64,000 bases of DNA from the NCBI GenBank assembly GCA_963762425.1, contig CAVXKY010000024.1, forward strand, positions 186,001 to 250,000, in the 5' to 3' direction. Numbering within the stretch: the stretch's first letter is position 1; the number at the start of each line of letters is the position of its first letter. This DNA is from REEB95 sp963762425. GTDB lineage: Bacteria; Pseudomonadota; Alphaproteobacteria; ATCC43930; CGMCC-115725. Below the pieces are notes generated by a model. It saw nothing but the letters and a program-made list of their open reading frames with translations. It was not told where the DNA came from and ran no database searches. This document shows, in pieces, positions 38,605 through 46,711 of the stretch. The translations under genes were made by a program, and so were the position numbers.

Positions 38605-40012
38605 CATTCTGGTTGTCGACGACGAAGCCGACATTCGCGCGCTGATCTGCGGCATCCTCAAGGACGAGGGCTACGAGACGCGCGAGGCCGGCAACAGCAC
38701 CGAGGCGCTGGCCGCGATCCGCTCGCGCCGGCCGACCATGGTCGTGCTCGACATCTGGCTCCAGGGCAGCGAGATCGACGGCCTCGAAATACTCAAGATC
38801 ATTCGGCGCGAACTGCCCAACCTGCCGGTGGTGATGATCAGCGGCCACGGCAACATCGAGACCGCGGTGGCCTCGATCAAGATCGGCGCCTACGACTTCA
38901 TCGAGAAACCGTTCAAGTCCGACCGGCTGCTGCTGATCATCGATCGCGCCATCGAGGCGAACCGCCTCCGGCGCGAGAACGAGGAACTAAAACAGCGCGC
39001 CGGATCGGATGACGAGCTGGTGGGCGGATCGCATGTGATCGCGCAGCTGCGCCAGCAGATCGAGCGCGTCGCGCCCACCAACAGCCGCGTGCTCATCACC
39101 GGCGCGCCCGGCACCGGCAAGGAGGTGGTGGCGCGGCTGCTGCATGCGCGCTCGAAGCGCGCGCGCGGACCCTTCGTCACGTTGAGTTGCGCGACCATGC
39201 GCCCCGAGCGGCTCGAAATCGAGCTCTTCGGGGCCGAAGCGGGAACCGAGGGCAGCCCGCGCAAAGTGGGTACCTTCGAGGCGGCGCATGGCGGCACGCT
39301 GTTCCTCGACGAGGTCGCCGACATGCCGCTTGAAACCCAGGGCAAGATCGTGCGCGCCTTGCAGGAGCAGACCTTCGAGCGCGTCGGCGGCGGCTGGGTC
39401 AAAGTCGATGTCCGCGTCGTGGCGTCCACCAACCGCGACTTGCCGGCCGAAATATCCTCCGGCCGCTTCCGCGAAGACCTTTATTACCGCCTGGCGGTGG
39501 TGCCGTTGCATGTGCCCGATCTGCGCGCCCGGATCGAGGACATCCCGGCCTTGGCGCGCCATCTCATGATGCGCGCGGCGGAAAGCGCGCGATTGAGCCC
39601 GCGCGAATTCGGCGAGGACGCCATGGCCGCGCTCCAGGCCTATGAATGGCCGGGCAACGTGCGCCAGCTCAGGAACGCGGTCGATTGGGTGCTGATCATG
39701 GCGGCCGGCGATCCACGCGAGCCGGTGCGCGCCGACATGCTGCCGAGCGAGATCACCGCCATCGCTCCCGCCGTGGTCAAATGGGACAAGGGCGGCGAGC
39801 TGATGGGCCTGCCGCTCAGGGACGCGCGCGAGATGTTCGAGCGCGAATACCTGCTGGCGCAGATCACCCGCTTCGGCGGCAACATCTCGCGCACCGCCGC
39901 CTTCGTCGGCATGGAGCGTTCGGCGCTGCACCGCAAGCTCAAGACCCTCGGCGTCGGCGGCGGCGCCGTCGCGGGCAACGGCGAGCGTCCGCAACAGAAG
40001 CTCGACGCCTAG
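38594..40012 (+). CDS. ntrX: nitrogen-regulation response regulator NtrX
   Basis: A 472-residue regulator. Receiver: ILVVDDEADIRALI, phospho-Asp in MVVLDIWLQGSEIDG, and Lys in DFIEKPFK. AAA+: Walker A TGAPGTGKEVVAR, Walker B TLFLDEVADMPLE, RVVASTNRDLP. A Fis-type HTH closes it (ISRTAAFVGMERSALHRKL). The GAFTGA loop is absent, replaced by FGAEAGTEGSPRKVG, as is usual for alphaproteobacterial NtrX, so it probably does not remodel sigma-54. Translationally coupled to ntrY. Confidence 0.95.
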   Translation: MAHDILVVDDEADIRALICGILKDEGYETREAGNSTEALAAIRSRRPTMVVLDIWLQGSEIDGLEILKIIRRELPNLPVVMISGHGNIETAVASIKIGAYDFIEKPFKSDRLLLIIDRAIEANRLRRENEELKQRAGSDDELVGGSHVIAQLRQQIERVAPTNSRVLITGAPGTGKEVVARLLHARSKRARGPFVTLSCATMRPERLEIELFGAEAGTEGSPRKVGTFEAAHGGTLFLDEVADMPLETQGKIVRALQEQTFERVGGGWVKVDVRVVASTNRDLPAEISSGRFREDLYYRLAVVPLHVPDLRARIEDIPALARHLMMRAAESARLSPREFGEDAMAALQAYEWPGNVRQLRNAVDWVLIMAAGDPREPVRADMLPSEITAIAPAVVKWDKGGELMGLPLRDAREMFEREYLLAQITRFGGNISRTAAFVGMERSALHRKLKTLGVGGGAVAGNGERPQQKLDA

Positions 40013-40029
40013 TTTCCCGGTTGGCATCC

Positions 40030-40893
40030 ATGTCGCGTATCGCCTATGTCAATGGCCGCTATCTTCCGCACCGCGAAGCCGCGATACACGTCGAGGATCG
40101 CGGCTTTCAATTCGCCGACGGGGTCTATGAAGTCATCGCCGTCAAGGACGGGAGCTTCGTCGACGAAGCGCCGCATCTGGCGCGGCTGCATCGCTCGCTC
40201 GGTGAATTGAAATTGCCGGCGCCCATGTCGGACGCCGCGCTCAAGGCGGTGATGCGGGAAACTTTGCGCCGCAACCGCGTCAAGGACGGCATTCTCTATC
40301 TCCAGGTGACGCGCGGTTCGGCGCCGCGCGACTTCGCCTTTCCCAAGAATGCTGCGCCGAGCCTGGTCATGACCGCGCGGGCGCAAAAGCCGCTCGATCC
40401 CCGGATCATCAGCGAGGGGGTGGATGTCGTAACGCTGCCCGACATCCGCTGGGCGCGGCCCGACATCAAATCGGTGGCGCTCCTGCCCAACGCGCTCGCG
40501 AAGCAGCGCGCCAAGGAAGCGGGCGCCTACGAGGCCTGGCAGGTAGACCGCGAGGGCAACGTCACCGAGGGCACGTCGAGCAATGCCTGGATCGTGACGG
40601 CCAAGGACGAGATCGTGACGCGCAAGGCCGATCAGGCCATCCTCAACGGCGTGACGCGGCAAAGCCTGCTGAAGCTGGCATCCGCGGCCGGATTGAAGCT
40701 GGTCGAACGGCCCTTCAGCGTCGCCGAGGCCAAGGCTGCCCGCGAGGCCTTTCTCACCAGCAGCACAAATTTCGTCGTGCCGATCGTGCGCATCGACGAA
40801 GCGCAGGTGGGGGAGGGGCGGCCGGGCCCGTTGGCGCAACGCATGCGCGCGCTTTATGCCGGACACGCCGAAACCGCCGGCAAGAGTTCATGA
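40030..40893 (+). CDS. D-amino-acid aminotransferase (class IV PLP)
   Basis: A 287-residue fold-type IV aminotransferase. It begins AYVNGRYLPHREAAIHVEDRG. The catalytic Lys lies in DIKSVALLPNALAKQRA. The PLP-binding stretch includes NVTEGTSSNAWIV and GVTRQSLLKLA. D-amino-acid transaminases supply D-Ala/D-Glu for peptidoglycan, though branched-chain activity cannot be excluded. It starts 18 bases after ntrX and is a regular neighbour of ntrX in Rhodospirillales. Confidence 0.9.
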   Translation: MSRIAYVNGRYLPHREAAIHVEDRGFQFADGVYEVIAVKDGSFVDEAPHLARLHRSLGELKLPAPMSDAALKAVMRETLRRNRVKDGILYLQVTRGSAPRDFAFPKNAAPSLVMTARAQKPLDPRIISEGVDVVTLPDIRWARPDIKSVALLPNALAKQRAKEAGAYEAWQVDREGNVTEGTSSNAWIVTAKDEIVTRKADQAILNGVTRQSLLKLASAAGLKLVERPFSVAEAKAAREAFLTSSTNFVVPIVRIDEAQVGEGRPGPLAQRMRALYAGHAETAGKSS

Positions 40894-40953
40894 GCAAGCC
40901 GATAAGGCCGAAGGCCGTCATCTTCGCCCCGTCGCCGGAGGCGACAAAATCAT
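40890..40953 (+). CDS. possible 21-residue linking peptide between the aminotransferase and HAD genes
   Basis: A tiny frame, MSKPIRPKAVIF plus nine residues, whose ATG overlaps the aminotransferase stop (ATGA) and whose TGA overlaps the HAD-phosphatase ATG (ATGA). Its N-terminus resembles the HAD protein's own opening (KPAHAKPSAIIF). It could serve as a coupling peptide or be a remnant of an older HAD start. Coding status is uncertain. Confidence 0.3.
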
Positions 40954-41611
40954 GAAACCGGCGCACGCCAAGCCGTCCGCAATCATCTTCGATTGGGACA
41001 ATACCCTGATCGACAGCTGGGAGACCATCCACGAAGCGCTGGTGATGACCTTCGCGGAAATGGGCCACAAGCCCTGGACGCTGGCCGAAACCAAGCGGCG
41101 CGTCAGCCACAGCCTTAAGAACAGTTTTCCGAAACTGTTCGGCGAGCGCTGGACCGAGGCGCGGAAGATATATCTGGATTCCTATGCCGCGATCCATCTC
41201 GACCGCATCGCGCCCATTCCGGGCGCCGAGGCCTTGCTGCGCGATCTGCACGCAAAGGGCTTTTATCTCGCCGTGATCAGCAACAAGACCGGGGCCAGCT
41301 TGCGCATCGAGGCCGCGCATATCGGCTGGGCGGGCTATTTCGCGCGGCTCATCGGCGCGGGTGACGCCAGCCATGACAAGCCCGACCCGGCCGGCTTCGG
41401 CCTGGCTCTCGAAGGCAGCGGCATCGATCTCGGGCGCCTGGTCTGGTATGTCGGCGACACCGCGCTCGACATGGAAAGCGCCAATGCTGCGGGCGCCACC
41501 GGCGTGCTGCTGGGGGAGCCCCTGAGCCCCGCCGAGGAACTGGCTAAGTTCCCGCCCGACCTGCGTTTTCCGGGCTGCGACTCACTGCGGCAATATCTCC
41601 TGAGCTTGTGA
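40952..41611 (+). CDS. HAD-superfamily (subfamily IA) phosphatase
   Basis: A 219-residue HAD hydrolase. Motif I is IIFDWDNTLIDSW near residue 11-23, motif II LAVISNKTG, motif III Lys in GDASHDKPDPAGF, and motif IV VWYVGDTALDMESANAAG. It is phosphoglycolate-phosphatase-like, and the substrate is unknown. GGAGG lies 11 bases before ATG 40952. It lies between the D-amino-acid aminotransferase and hfq, the usual Rhodospirillales order. Confidence 0.9.
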   Translation: MKPAHAKPSAIIFDWDNTLIDSWETIHEALVMTFAEMGHKPWTLAETKRRVSHSLKNSFPKLFGERWTEARKIYLDSYAAIHLDRIAPIPGAEALLRDLHAKGFYLAVISNKTGASLRIEAAHIGWAGYFARLIGAGDASHDKPDPAGFGLALEGSGIDLGRLVWYVGDTALDMESANAAGATGVLLGEPLSPAEELAKFPPDLRFPGCDSLRQYLLSL

Positions 41612-41643
41612 TTTCCATTCGGCCGCAATTTTGCTATCAATGA

Positions 41644-41668
41644 GGTTGAGCCCTTGGAGGCTCCAACC
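41644..41668 (+). promoter_or_regulatory. hairpin in the hfq 5' leader
   Basis: GGTTGAGCC (41644-41652) pairs with GGCT-C-CAACC (41659-41668), a 9-bp stem with a single bulged C and a 6-base loop. It lies 32 bases before the hfq ATG. Hfq is known to control its own leader in other bacteria, so this structure is a plausible autoregulatory element, but that is inference. Confidence 0.4.
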
Positions 41669-41700
41669 GGCAGATAACGGCAAGAAGGAGGGGAACCCCC

Positions 41701-41949
41701 ATGTCGGAGAAGTCACAAAACGTTCAGGATGTCTTTCTTAATAACGTTCGCAAGAACAAGACTCCGGTGACGGTATTCTTGGTCAACGGCGTCAAGCTGC
41801 AAGGCATCATCACCTGGTTCGATAATTTCTGCGTGCTGTTGCGCCGCGACGCGCATTCGCAGCTGGTGTACAAGCACGCGATCTCGACGGTGATGCCGGC
41901 GGCGCCGATCCAGCTTTTCGAGCCCGGCAAAGAGGGTGAAGAAGCTTGA
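41701..41949 (+). CDS. hfq: RNA chaperone Hfq
   Basis: An 82-residue Sm-like protein that forms the hexameric sRNA-mRNA matchmaker. The Sm1 region has VQDVFLNNVRKNKTPVTVFL and VNGVKLQGIITWFDNFCVLL. The Sm2 region has QLVYKHAISTVMPA, where YKHA is the Hfq signature. An AAGGAGGGG site precedes the ATG. The following hflX gene begins just after or overlaps the end. Confidence 0.98.
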   Translation: MSEKSQNVQDVFLNNVRKNKTPVTVFLVNGVKLQGIITWFDNFCVLLRRDAHSQLVYKHAISTVMPAAPIQLFEPGKEGEEA

Positions 41950-41953
41950 TGGA

Positions 41954-43270
41954 ATGACGGCGGGCGAGAGCGGAGATAGGGCTTCCGTCGGCCGCTGTCT
42001 GGTGGTTCATCCGGTCCTGAAGCGCACGGCCGCGCGCGCCGGCGCGTCGTCGCGTTCGCCCGAAGCGCGGCTGGAAGAGGCGATCGGCCTGGCGCTGGCG
42101 ATCGCGCTCGACATCGTCCACGCCGATATCGCCCGGGTATCGTCCTGGAATCCTTCGACGCTGTTGCCTTCGGGCACGGTCGAGAATCTCGGCCGCGTCA
42201 TCGCGGAAAAGAACATCGGCGTGGCGGTGATCGACGCCCCGGTTTCTCCGGTGCAGCAGCGCAATCTGGAGAAGGCCTGGAAATGCAAGGTGATCGACCG
42301 CACCGGGCTGATCCTGGAGATTTTCGGCGAGCGCGCCCGCACCCATGAAGGACGGTTGCAGGTCGAGTTGGCGGCGCTCGAATACCAGCGCTCGCGGCTG
42401 GTGCGTTCCTGGACCCACCTGGAGCGGCAACGCGGCGGTTTCGGCTTCGTCGGCGGCCCGGGCGAAAGCCAGCTCGAAATCGATCGCCGCCTCATCACCG
42501 ACCGCATCGTCATCCTCAAGAAGGACTTGGCCGCGGTCAAGCGCCGGCGCGAGCTTCACCGCGGCGCGCGCAAGCGCGTGCCTTATCCGGTGGTGGCGCT
42601 GGTGGGCTATACCAACGCGGGAAAATCCACATTGTTCAACCGCCTGACGCGCGCCGAGGTTTCGGCCGCTGCCCGGCTGTTTGAAACGCTCGATCCGACC
42701 ATGCGCCGGCTGCCCTTGCCCTCGGGCCGGCAGGGAATCCTGTCCGATACGGTGGGGTTCATCTCCGATCTGCCGACGACGCTGGTTGCCGCGTTCCGGG
42801 CGACGCTCGAAGAAGTCGCGGAATCCGATCTGATCGTGCATGTGCGCGACGTCCATCATCCCGACAGCGAAGCGCAGCGCGAGGACGTGCTCGCCGTGCT
42901 GACCGAACTGGGATTGGGCGAGCGGTTGGAAAGCGGCATGATCGAGGCGCTCAACAAGATCGATCTGCTGCCCAAGGCCGAACGTACCGTGCTGAAAAAC
43001 CAGGCGCGCCGCAACCGCGACGCGGTGCCGGTCTCGGCCAAAACCGGGGAGGGGTGCGACAAGCTCCTGGCGCTGCTCGATGAGCGGCTCGATGTCGGGC
43101 GGAGCAAGCTCAAGCTCGACGTGCCCTTGAGCGACGGCGCCGCGCTCGCCTGGCTCTATGATCGCGGCGCGGTGATGAGCCGGAAGGACGACGACCACAT
43201 GGCGCATCTCGTGGTGAAGTTGAGCGAGGCCGATCTCGGCCGTTTCCGCGGCCGGCGCATCGGCCATTGA
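41954..43270 (+). CDS. hflX: ribosome-associated GTPase HflX
   Basis: A 438-residue GTPase that splits stalled ribosomes. The N-terminal nucleotide-binding domain (1 to about 185) has GFGFVGGPGESQLEIDRRLI as its glycine-rich linker. The GTPase domain has G1 ALVGYTNAGKSTLFN, G3 LSDTVGFISDLP and G4 ALNKIDLL. A GTG 18 bases earlier, inside hfq, is an alternative start. ATG 41954 avoids the overlap. The hfq-hflX linkage is conserved widely. Confidence 0.95.
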   Translation: MTAGESGDRASVGRCLVVHPVLKRTAARAGASSRSPEARLEEAIGLALAIALDIVHADIARVSSWNPSTLLPSGTVENLGRVIAEKNIGVAVIDAPVSPVQQRNLEKAWKCKVIDRTGLILEIFGERARTHEGRLQVELAALEYQRSRLVRSWTHLERQRGGFGFVGGPGESQLEIDRRLITDRIVILKKDLAAVKRRRELHRGARKRVPYPVVALVGYTNAGKSTLFNRLTRAEVSAAARLFETLDPTMRRLPLPSGRQGILSDTVGFISDLPTTLVAAFRATLEEVAESDLIVHVRDVHHPDSEAQREDVLAVLTELGLGERLESGMIEALNKIDLLPKAERTVLKNQARRNRDAVPVSAKTGEGCDKLLALLDERLDVGRSKLKLDVPLSDGAALAWLYDRGAVMSRKDDDHMAHLVVKLSEADLGRFRGRRIGH

Positions 43271-43288
43271 GGATCGAGGGAGGCGGCG

Positions 43289-44155
43289 ATGAAATTGGCA
43301 TTCTTGGGACTGGGCGTGATGGGCTATCCGATGGCGGGACATCTCGCCAAGGCGGGACACCAGGTCACGGTCTATAACCGGACGGCGGCCAAAGCCCAGG
43401 CCTGGACGAAGGAGCATGGCGGCGCGGCCAAGCCATCGCCGCAAGAGGCGGCAACGGGCGCCAAGATCGTCTTCCTGTGCGTCGGCAACGACCACGATCT
43501 GCGTGAAGTGGCGCTGGGGCCCAAGGGCGCGCTCGCCGGCATGGGCAAGGACGCGATCCTGGCCGATCACACCACGGCCTCGGCCGAGGTGGCGCGCGAG
43601 ATTTTCACGCGCGCCAAGGAGAAGGGCGTGGGATTTCTCGACGCGCCGGTTTCGGGCGGGCAGGCGGGGGCGCAGAACGGCAAGCTCACCATCATGGTCG
43701 GCGGCGATGAAGCGGTGTTCAAGCGGGCCGAACCGGTGATGGCGCATTACGGCCGCGCCGTGACGCTGATGGGGCCGGCGGGCAACGGCCAGCTCACTAA
43801 GATGATGAACCAGATCTGCATCGCCGGGCTGCTGCAAGGCCTGGCCGAGGGGCTGAATTTCGCCAAACGCGCCGGGTTGGACCCCAAAAAGGCGGTGGAC
43901 GTGATTTCCAAGGGCGCGGCGCAATCCTGGCAGATGGAAAACCGGGCCGGCACCATGATCGACGGCAAGTTCGATTTCGGCTTCGCGGTCGATTGGATGC
44001 GCAAGGACCTGGCGATTTGCCTGAACGAAGCAAGACGCAACCAGTCGCCCTTGCCGGTGACCGCGCTGATCGACCAGTTCTACGAGCGCATTCAGGAACG
44101 CGGCGGCGGTAGATGGGACACGTCGAGCCTCATTCAACTTTTGATGAGGGCCTGA
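43289..44155 (+). CDS. NAD(P)-dependent beta-hydroxyacid dehydrogenase (HIBADH family)
   Basis: A 288-residue protein. The Rossmann motif is FLGLGVMGYPMAGHLAKAG. The substrate motif is FLDAPVSGGQAGAQNG near residue 113-128, and the catalytic Lys is in GNGQLTKMMNQ near 166-176. The C-terminal helix KGAAQSWQMENRA and KDLAICLNEAR complete the family pattern. Members oxidise 3-hydroxyisobutyrate, tartronate semialdehyde or related compounds. Strong AGGGAGG site before the ATG. Confidence 0.9.
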   Translation: MKLAFLGLGVMGYPMAGHLAKAGHQVTVYNRTAAKAQAWTKEHGGAAKPSPQEAATGAKIVFLCVGNDHDLREVALGPKGALAGMGKDAILADHTTASAEVAREIFTRAKEKGVGFLDAPVSGGQAGAQNGKLTIMVGGDEAVFKRAEPVMAHYGRAVTLMGPAGNGQLTKMMNQICIAGLLQGLAEGLNFAKRAGLDPKKAVDVISKGAAQSWQMENRAGTMIDGKFDFGFAVDWMRKDLAICLNEARRNQSPLPVTALIDQFYERIQERGGGRWDTSSLIQLLMRA

Positions 44156-44163
44156 TAAGCTAC

Positions 44164-44964
44164 TTATTCTAAAGCTTTAATTTTCTGCCATTCCGCTTCC
44201 ATCTCTTCCAACGAGCAGGAAGCCAGATCCCGGCCGCGCGCCGCCAACGCGGCTTCGACCGCGCCGAAACGGCGCTCGAATTTGCGGCAGGCTTGGCGCA
44301 GCGCTTGTTCGGGATCGGCATCGAGTCGCCGCGCCAGATTGACCACGGCAAAGAGAAGATCGCCGAGTTCGTCCTCGATCCGTTCAGGCGGCGCGTGATC
44401 GGCGATTTCTGCTTTAAGTTCGGCGATTTCCTCGGCGATCTTGTCGAAGATGGGCGCGGTTTCGGGCCAATCGAAGCCCACCCGCGCGGCGCGCTTTTGC
44501 AGCTTTTCGGCGCGGGAAAGCGCGGGCAGGGCCAAGCCCACGCCATCGAGCGCGCCGGGCCTTTTGCCCGATGCCGCTGCCTGGGCGCGGCGCTCCTGGG
44601 CTTTTTGCTCCTCCCAGGCCAGGCTTTGCGCCGCCGCGCCGGCGATGGCCGCGCCGCCGAACACATGCGGATGGCGTTTCACCATCTTGTCGGAAATCGC
44701 CTTGGCGACGTCGGCGAAGGCGAATAAACCGGCTTCCTCGGCCATCCGGGCGTGGAACACCACCTGGAGGAGGAGGTCGCCCAACTCGTCCCGGAGCGCC
44801 ACAGGGTCGCCGCGCTCGGCCGCTTCAGCGACCTCGTAAGCCTCTTCGATAGTGTAAGGCGCGATCGAGGTGAAACTCTGCGCGCGGTCCCACGGGCAGC
44901 CGGTTTTGGGGTCGCGCAGCTGGGCCATGATGCCGAGCAGGCGGGTGATTTCCGGATCGTTCAT
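44164..44964 (-). CDS. mazG: nucleoside triphosphate pyrophosphohydrolase MazG
   Basis: A 266-residue protein with two MazG domains. Domain one: GCPWDRAQSFTSIAPYTIEEAYEVAEA and LRDELGDLLLQVVFHARMA. Domain two: FDKIAEEIAELKAEI and IEDELGDLLFAVVNLARRL. ExxE/ExxD metal motifs are intact in both. It hydrolyses NTPs to NMP and PPi and modulates stress nucleotides. ATG 44964 has a strong GAGGAGGG site. Longer in-frame sequence upstream is AT-rich leader. Confidence 0.95.
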   Translation of the reverse strand: MNDPEITRLLGIMAQLRDPKTGCPWDRAQSFTSIAPYTIEEAYEVAEAAERGDPVALRDELGDLLLQVVFHARMAEEAGLFAFADVAKAISDKMVKRHPHVFGGAAIAGAAAQSLAWEEQKAQERRAQAAASGKRPGALDGVGLALPALSRAEKLQKRAARVGFDWPETAPIFDKIAEEIAELKAEIADHAPPERIEDELGDLLFAVVNLARRLDADPEQALRQACRKFERRFGAVEAALAARGRDLASCSLEEMEAEWQKIKALE

Positions 44965-44969
44965 GCGGC

Positions 44970-45064
44970 CCTCCTCAAAGCCCGTATATCGCATAATGTA
45001 TATTATGGGAAATAATAGATATATAAGGTATACCAAGGCTCTTAGGATCAAATCTCATAACTTA
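44970..45064 (-). promoter_or_regulatory. AT-rich promoter region of mazG with a dyad
   Basis: This stretch is far more AT-rich than the rest of the window. CATAAT-GTAT-ATTATG (44992-45007) is a perfect 6-bp inverted repeat with a 4-base spacer, about 30 bases upstream of the mazG start. It contains several TATA-like boxes. It probably separates mazG expression from the upstream MBL-tatD-metG genes. Confidence 0.45.
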
Positions 45065-45836
45065 CTAGACCTCCAAAACCTGCCCGTCATAGCCCGGCTC
45101 GACGCCCTTGGGCAGTTCGCGGCACAGGGTTTGGTAGTCCATCAACTCGTCCATGTGGGTCAGCACCGCGCGCCGCGGGCTTCACCCGCGCGATCCAGCC
45201 CAGGGTCTTTTCCAGATGGCTGTGGGTCCGATGCGGCTTGCGGCGGATGCAATCGACCACCCAGATCTCCACCCCGTCGAGCGCCTTGAACGCGGCCTGG
45301 TCGAGATCGAACACGTCGGTCGAATAGGCGAAACGGCCGAAGCGGAAACCGGTGGTTTCGGAAAAACCGTGGTTCTGGACAAAAGGCACGATACCGATGC
45401 CGGCGACATCAAAGGGTCCGGCGATCGCCACCGGCTGCAAGCGCGGCCTGTAATAGAACGCCTCGAGCCCGGGCTTGGCCGGCGCGAACACGTAGCCGAA
45501 ACGGCGCTCGATGTCGTCGAGCGTCTGGCGCGTGGCATAGACCGGGATCTCGGCCTGCATCAGCTGGTTGACCGAGCGCAGATCGTCGATGCCGTGGAGA
45601 TGGTCGGCATGGGCGTGGGTGAACAGCACGGCATCGAGGCGTTTCACGCCCGCGTCCAGCAATTGCGCGCGCATGTCCGGCGAGGTGTCGACCAGGATGA
45701 TCTTGCCCCGCTCCTCGACCAGGATGGAGGCGCGGCGGCGGCGGTTTTTGGGATTGGCGGGATCGCAGGCGCCCCAATCGCCGCCGATGGGCGGCACGCC
45801 CCAGGACGGGCCGCAGCCGAGAAGCGTGACCTTCAT
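45065..45836 (-). CDS. MBL-fold metallohydrolase (PhnP-like) (one frameshift)
   Basis: About 257 residues. The metallo-beta-lactamase fold has MKVTLLGCGPSWGVPPIGGD, metal motif LFTHAHADHLHGID, ILVDTSPDMRAQLLDA and FAYSTDVFDLD. An extra base near 45175 shifts the end. Removing it gives RAVLTHMDELMDYQTLCREL and stop TAG at 45065. Family members are phosphodiesterases of the PhnP/RNase-Z-like group, and the role here is unknown. It follows tatD by ten bases. Confidence 0.88.
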
Positions 45837-45846
45837 GCCCCCACCT

Positions 45847-46665
45847 TTACCCTTCTCCGCTCGCGCGGGAGGATGCGGGAGAAGGCGATGCGAATTCGGG
45901 CGGTTTGGCCTTGGCGAACAGGCGGAAGAAATTCGCGCTGGTCCGTTCGGCCAATTCCTGCGGCGACACGCCTTTCAGCCCGGCGACGAAGGCGGCGGTG
46001 TGGACCAGGAAAGCCGGCTCGTTGGTCTTGCCGCGCAACGGCATCGGCGCGAGATAGGGCGCGTCGGTTTCGACCAAGAGCCGGTCCAACGGGATATCGC
46101 GGGCGATGGCGCGCAGCTCCCCGGCGGTCTTGAAGGTGACGATGCCGGAGAGCGAGATATAAAATCCGAGTTCGAGCGCCCGCTCCGCCAGCAAACGGCC
46201 GGTGGAGAAGCAATGGATGACGCCGGCCGGCGGCTTTTCCTCGGCCAGGACGGAAACCGTCTCGGCGTCGGCGTCGCGGCTGTGGACGATGAGCGGCAAT
46301 CCGGCCTCGATCGCCGCGCGCGCATGGATGCGAAACGCGGTTTCCTGGTCGGCGCGCGGGCTGTGGTTGTAGTGGAAGTCGAGCCCGGTTTCGCCGATGC
46401 CGATCACCTTGGGATGGCGGGTGAGGCTCGATATCCCTTCCGCCCCCGTCCCTTTCTCCGCCGCGGCTTCATGCGGATGGGTTCCGACCGAACACCAGAT
46501 GTCGGGATCGGTTTCGGCTATGGCGCGCACCTGCGGAAACTCGGCGAGCTTGGTGCAGATCGTGACCAGGGTCGCGACGCCGGCGCGGCGCGCGCGGACG
46601 ACGATATCTGCGCGCTCCGCTTCCGGCGCGAAATCGAGATGGCAGTGAGAATCGACCAGATACAA
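45847..46665 (-). CDS. tatD: TatD family metal-dependent hydrolase
   Basis: A 272-residue TIM-barrel deoxyribonuclease/hydrolase. Metal motif DSHCHLDF lies right at the N-terminus, with CSVGTHPHEA, GIGETGLDFHYNHS, LIVHSRDAD, VIHCFSTG and LLVETDAPYLAP. No ATG is near the start of similarity; TTG at 46665 is preceded by GGACGG at good spacing, so I use it. It lies in the alphaproteobacterial metG-tatD-MBL neighbourhood, although here TPR genes lie between metG and tatD. Confidence 0.92.
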   Translation of the reverse strand: MYLVDSHCHLDFAPEAERADIVVRARRAGVATLVTICTKLAEFPQVRAIAETDPDIWCSVGTHPHEAAAEKGTGAEGISSLTRHPKVIGIGETGLDFHYNHSPRADQETAFRIHARAAIEAGLPLIVHSRDADAETVSVLAEEKPPAGVIHCFSTGRLLAERALELGFYISLSGIVTFKTAGELRAIARDIPLDRLLVETDAPYLAPMPLRGKTNEPAFLVHTAAFVAGLKGVSPQELAERTSANFFRLFAKAKPPEFASPSPASSRASGEG

Positions 46666-46711
46666 TTCTTCCGTCCGATGTGACGGCCTTATCTTGCCGG
46701 CCGAAGCCCGG

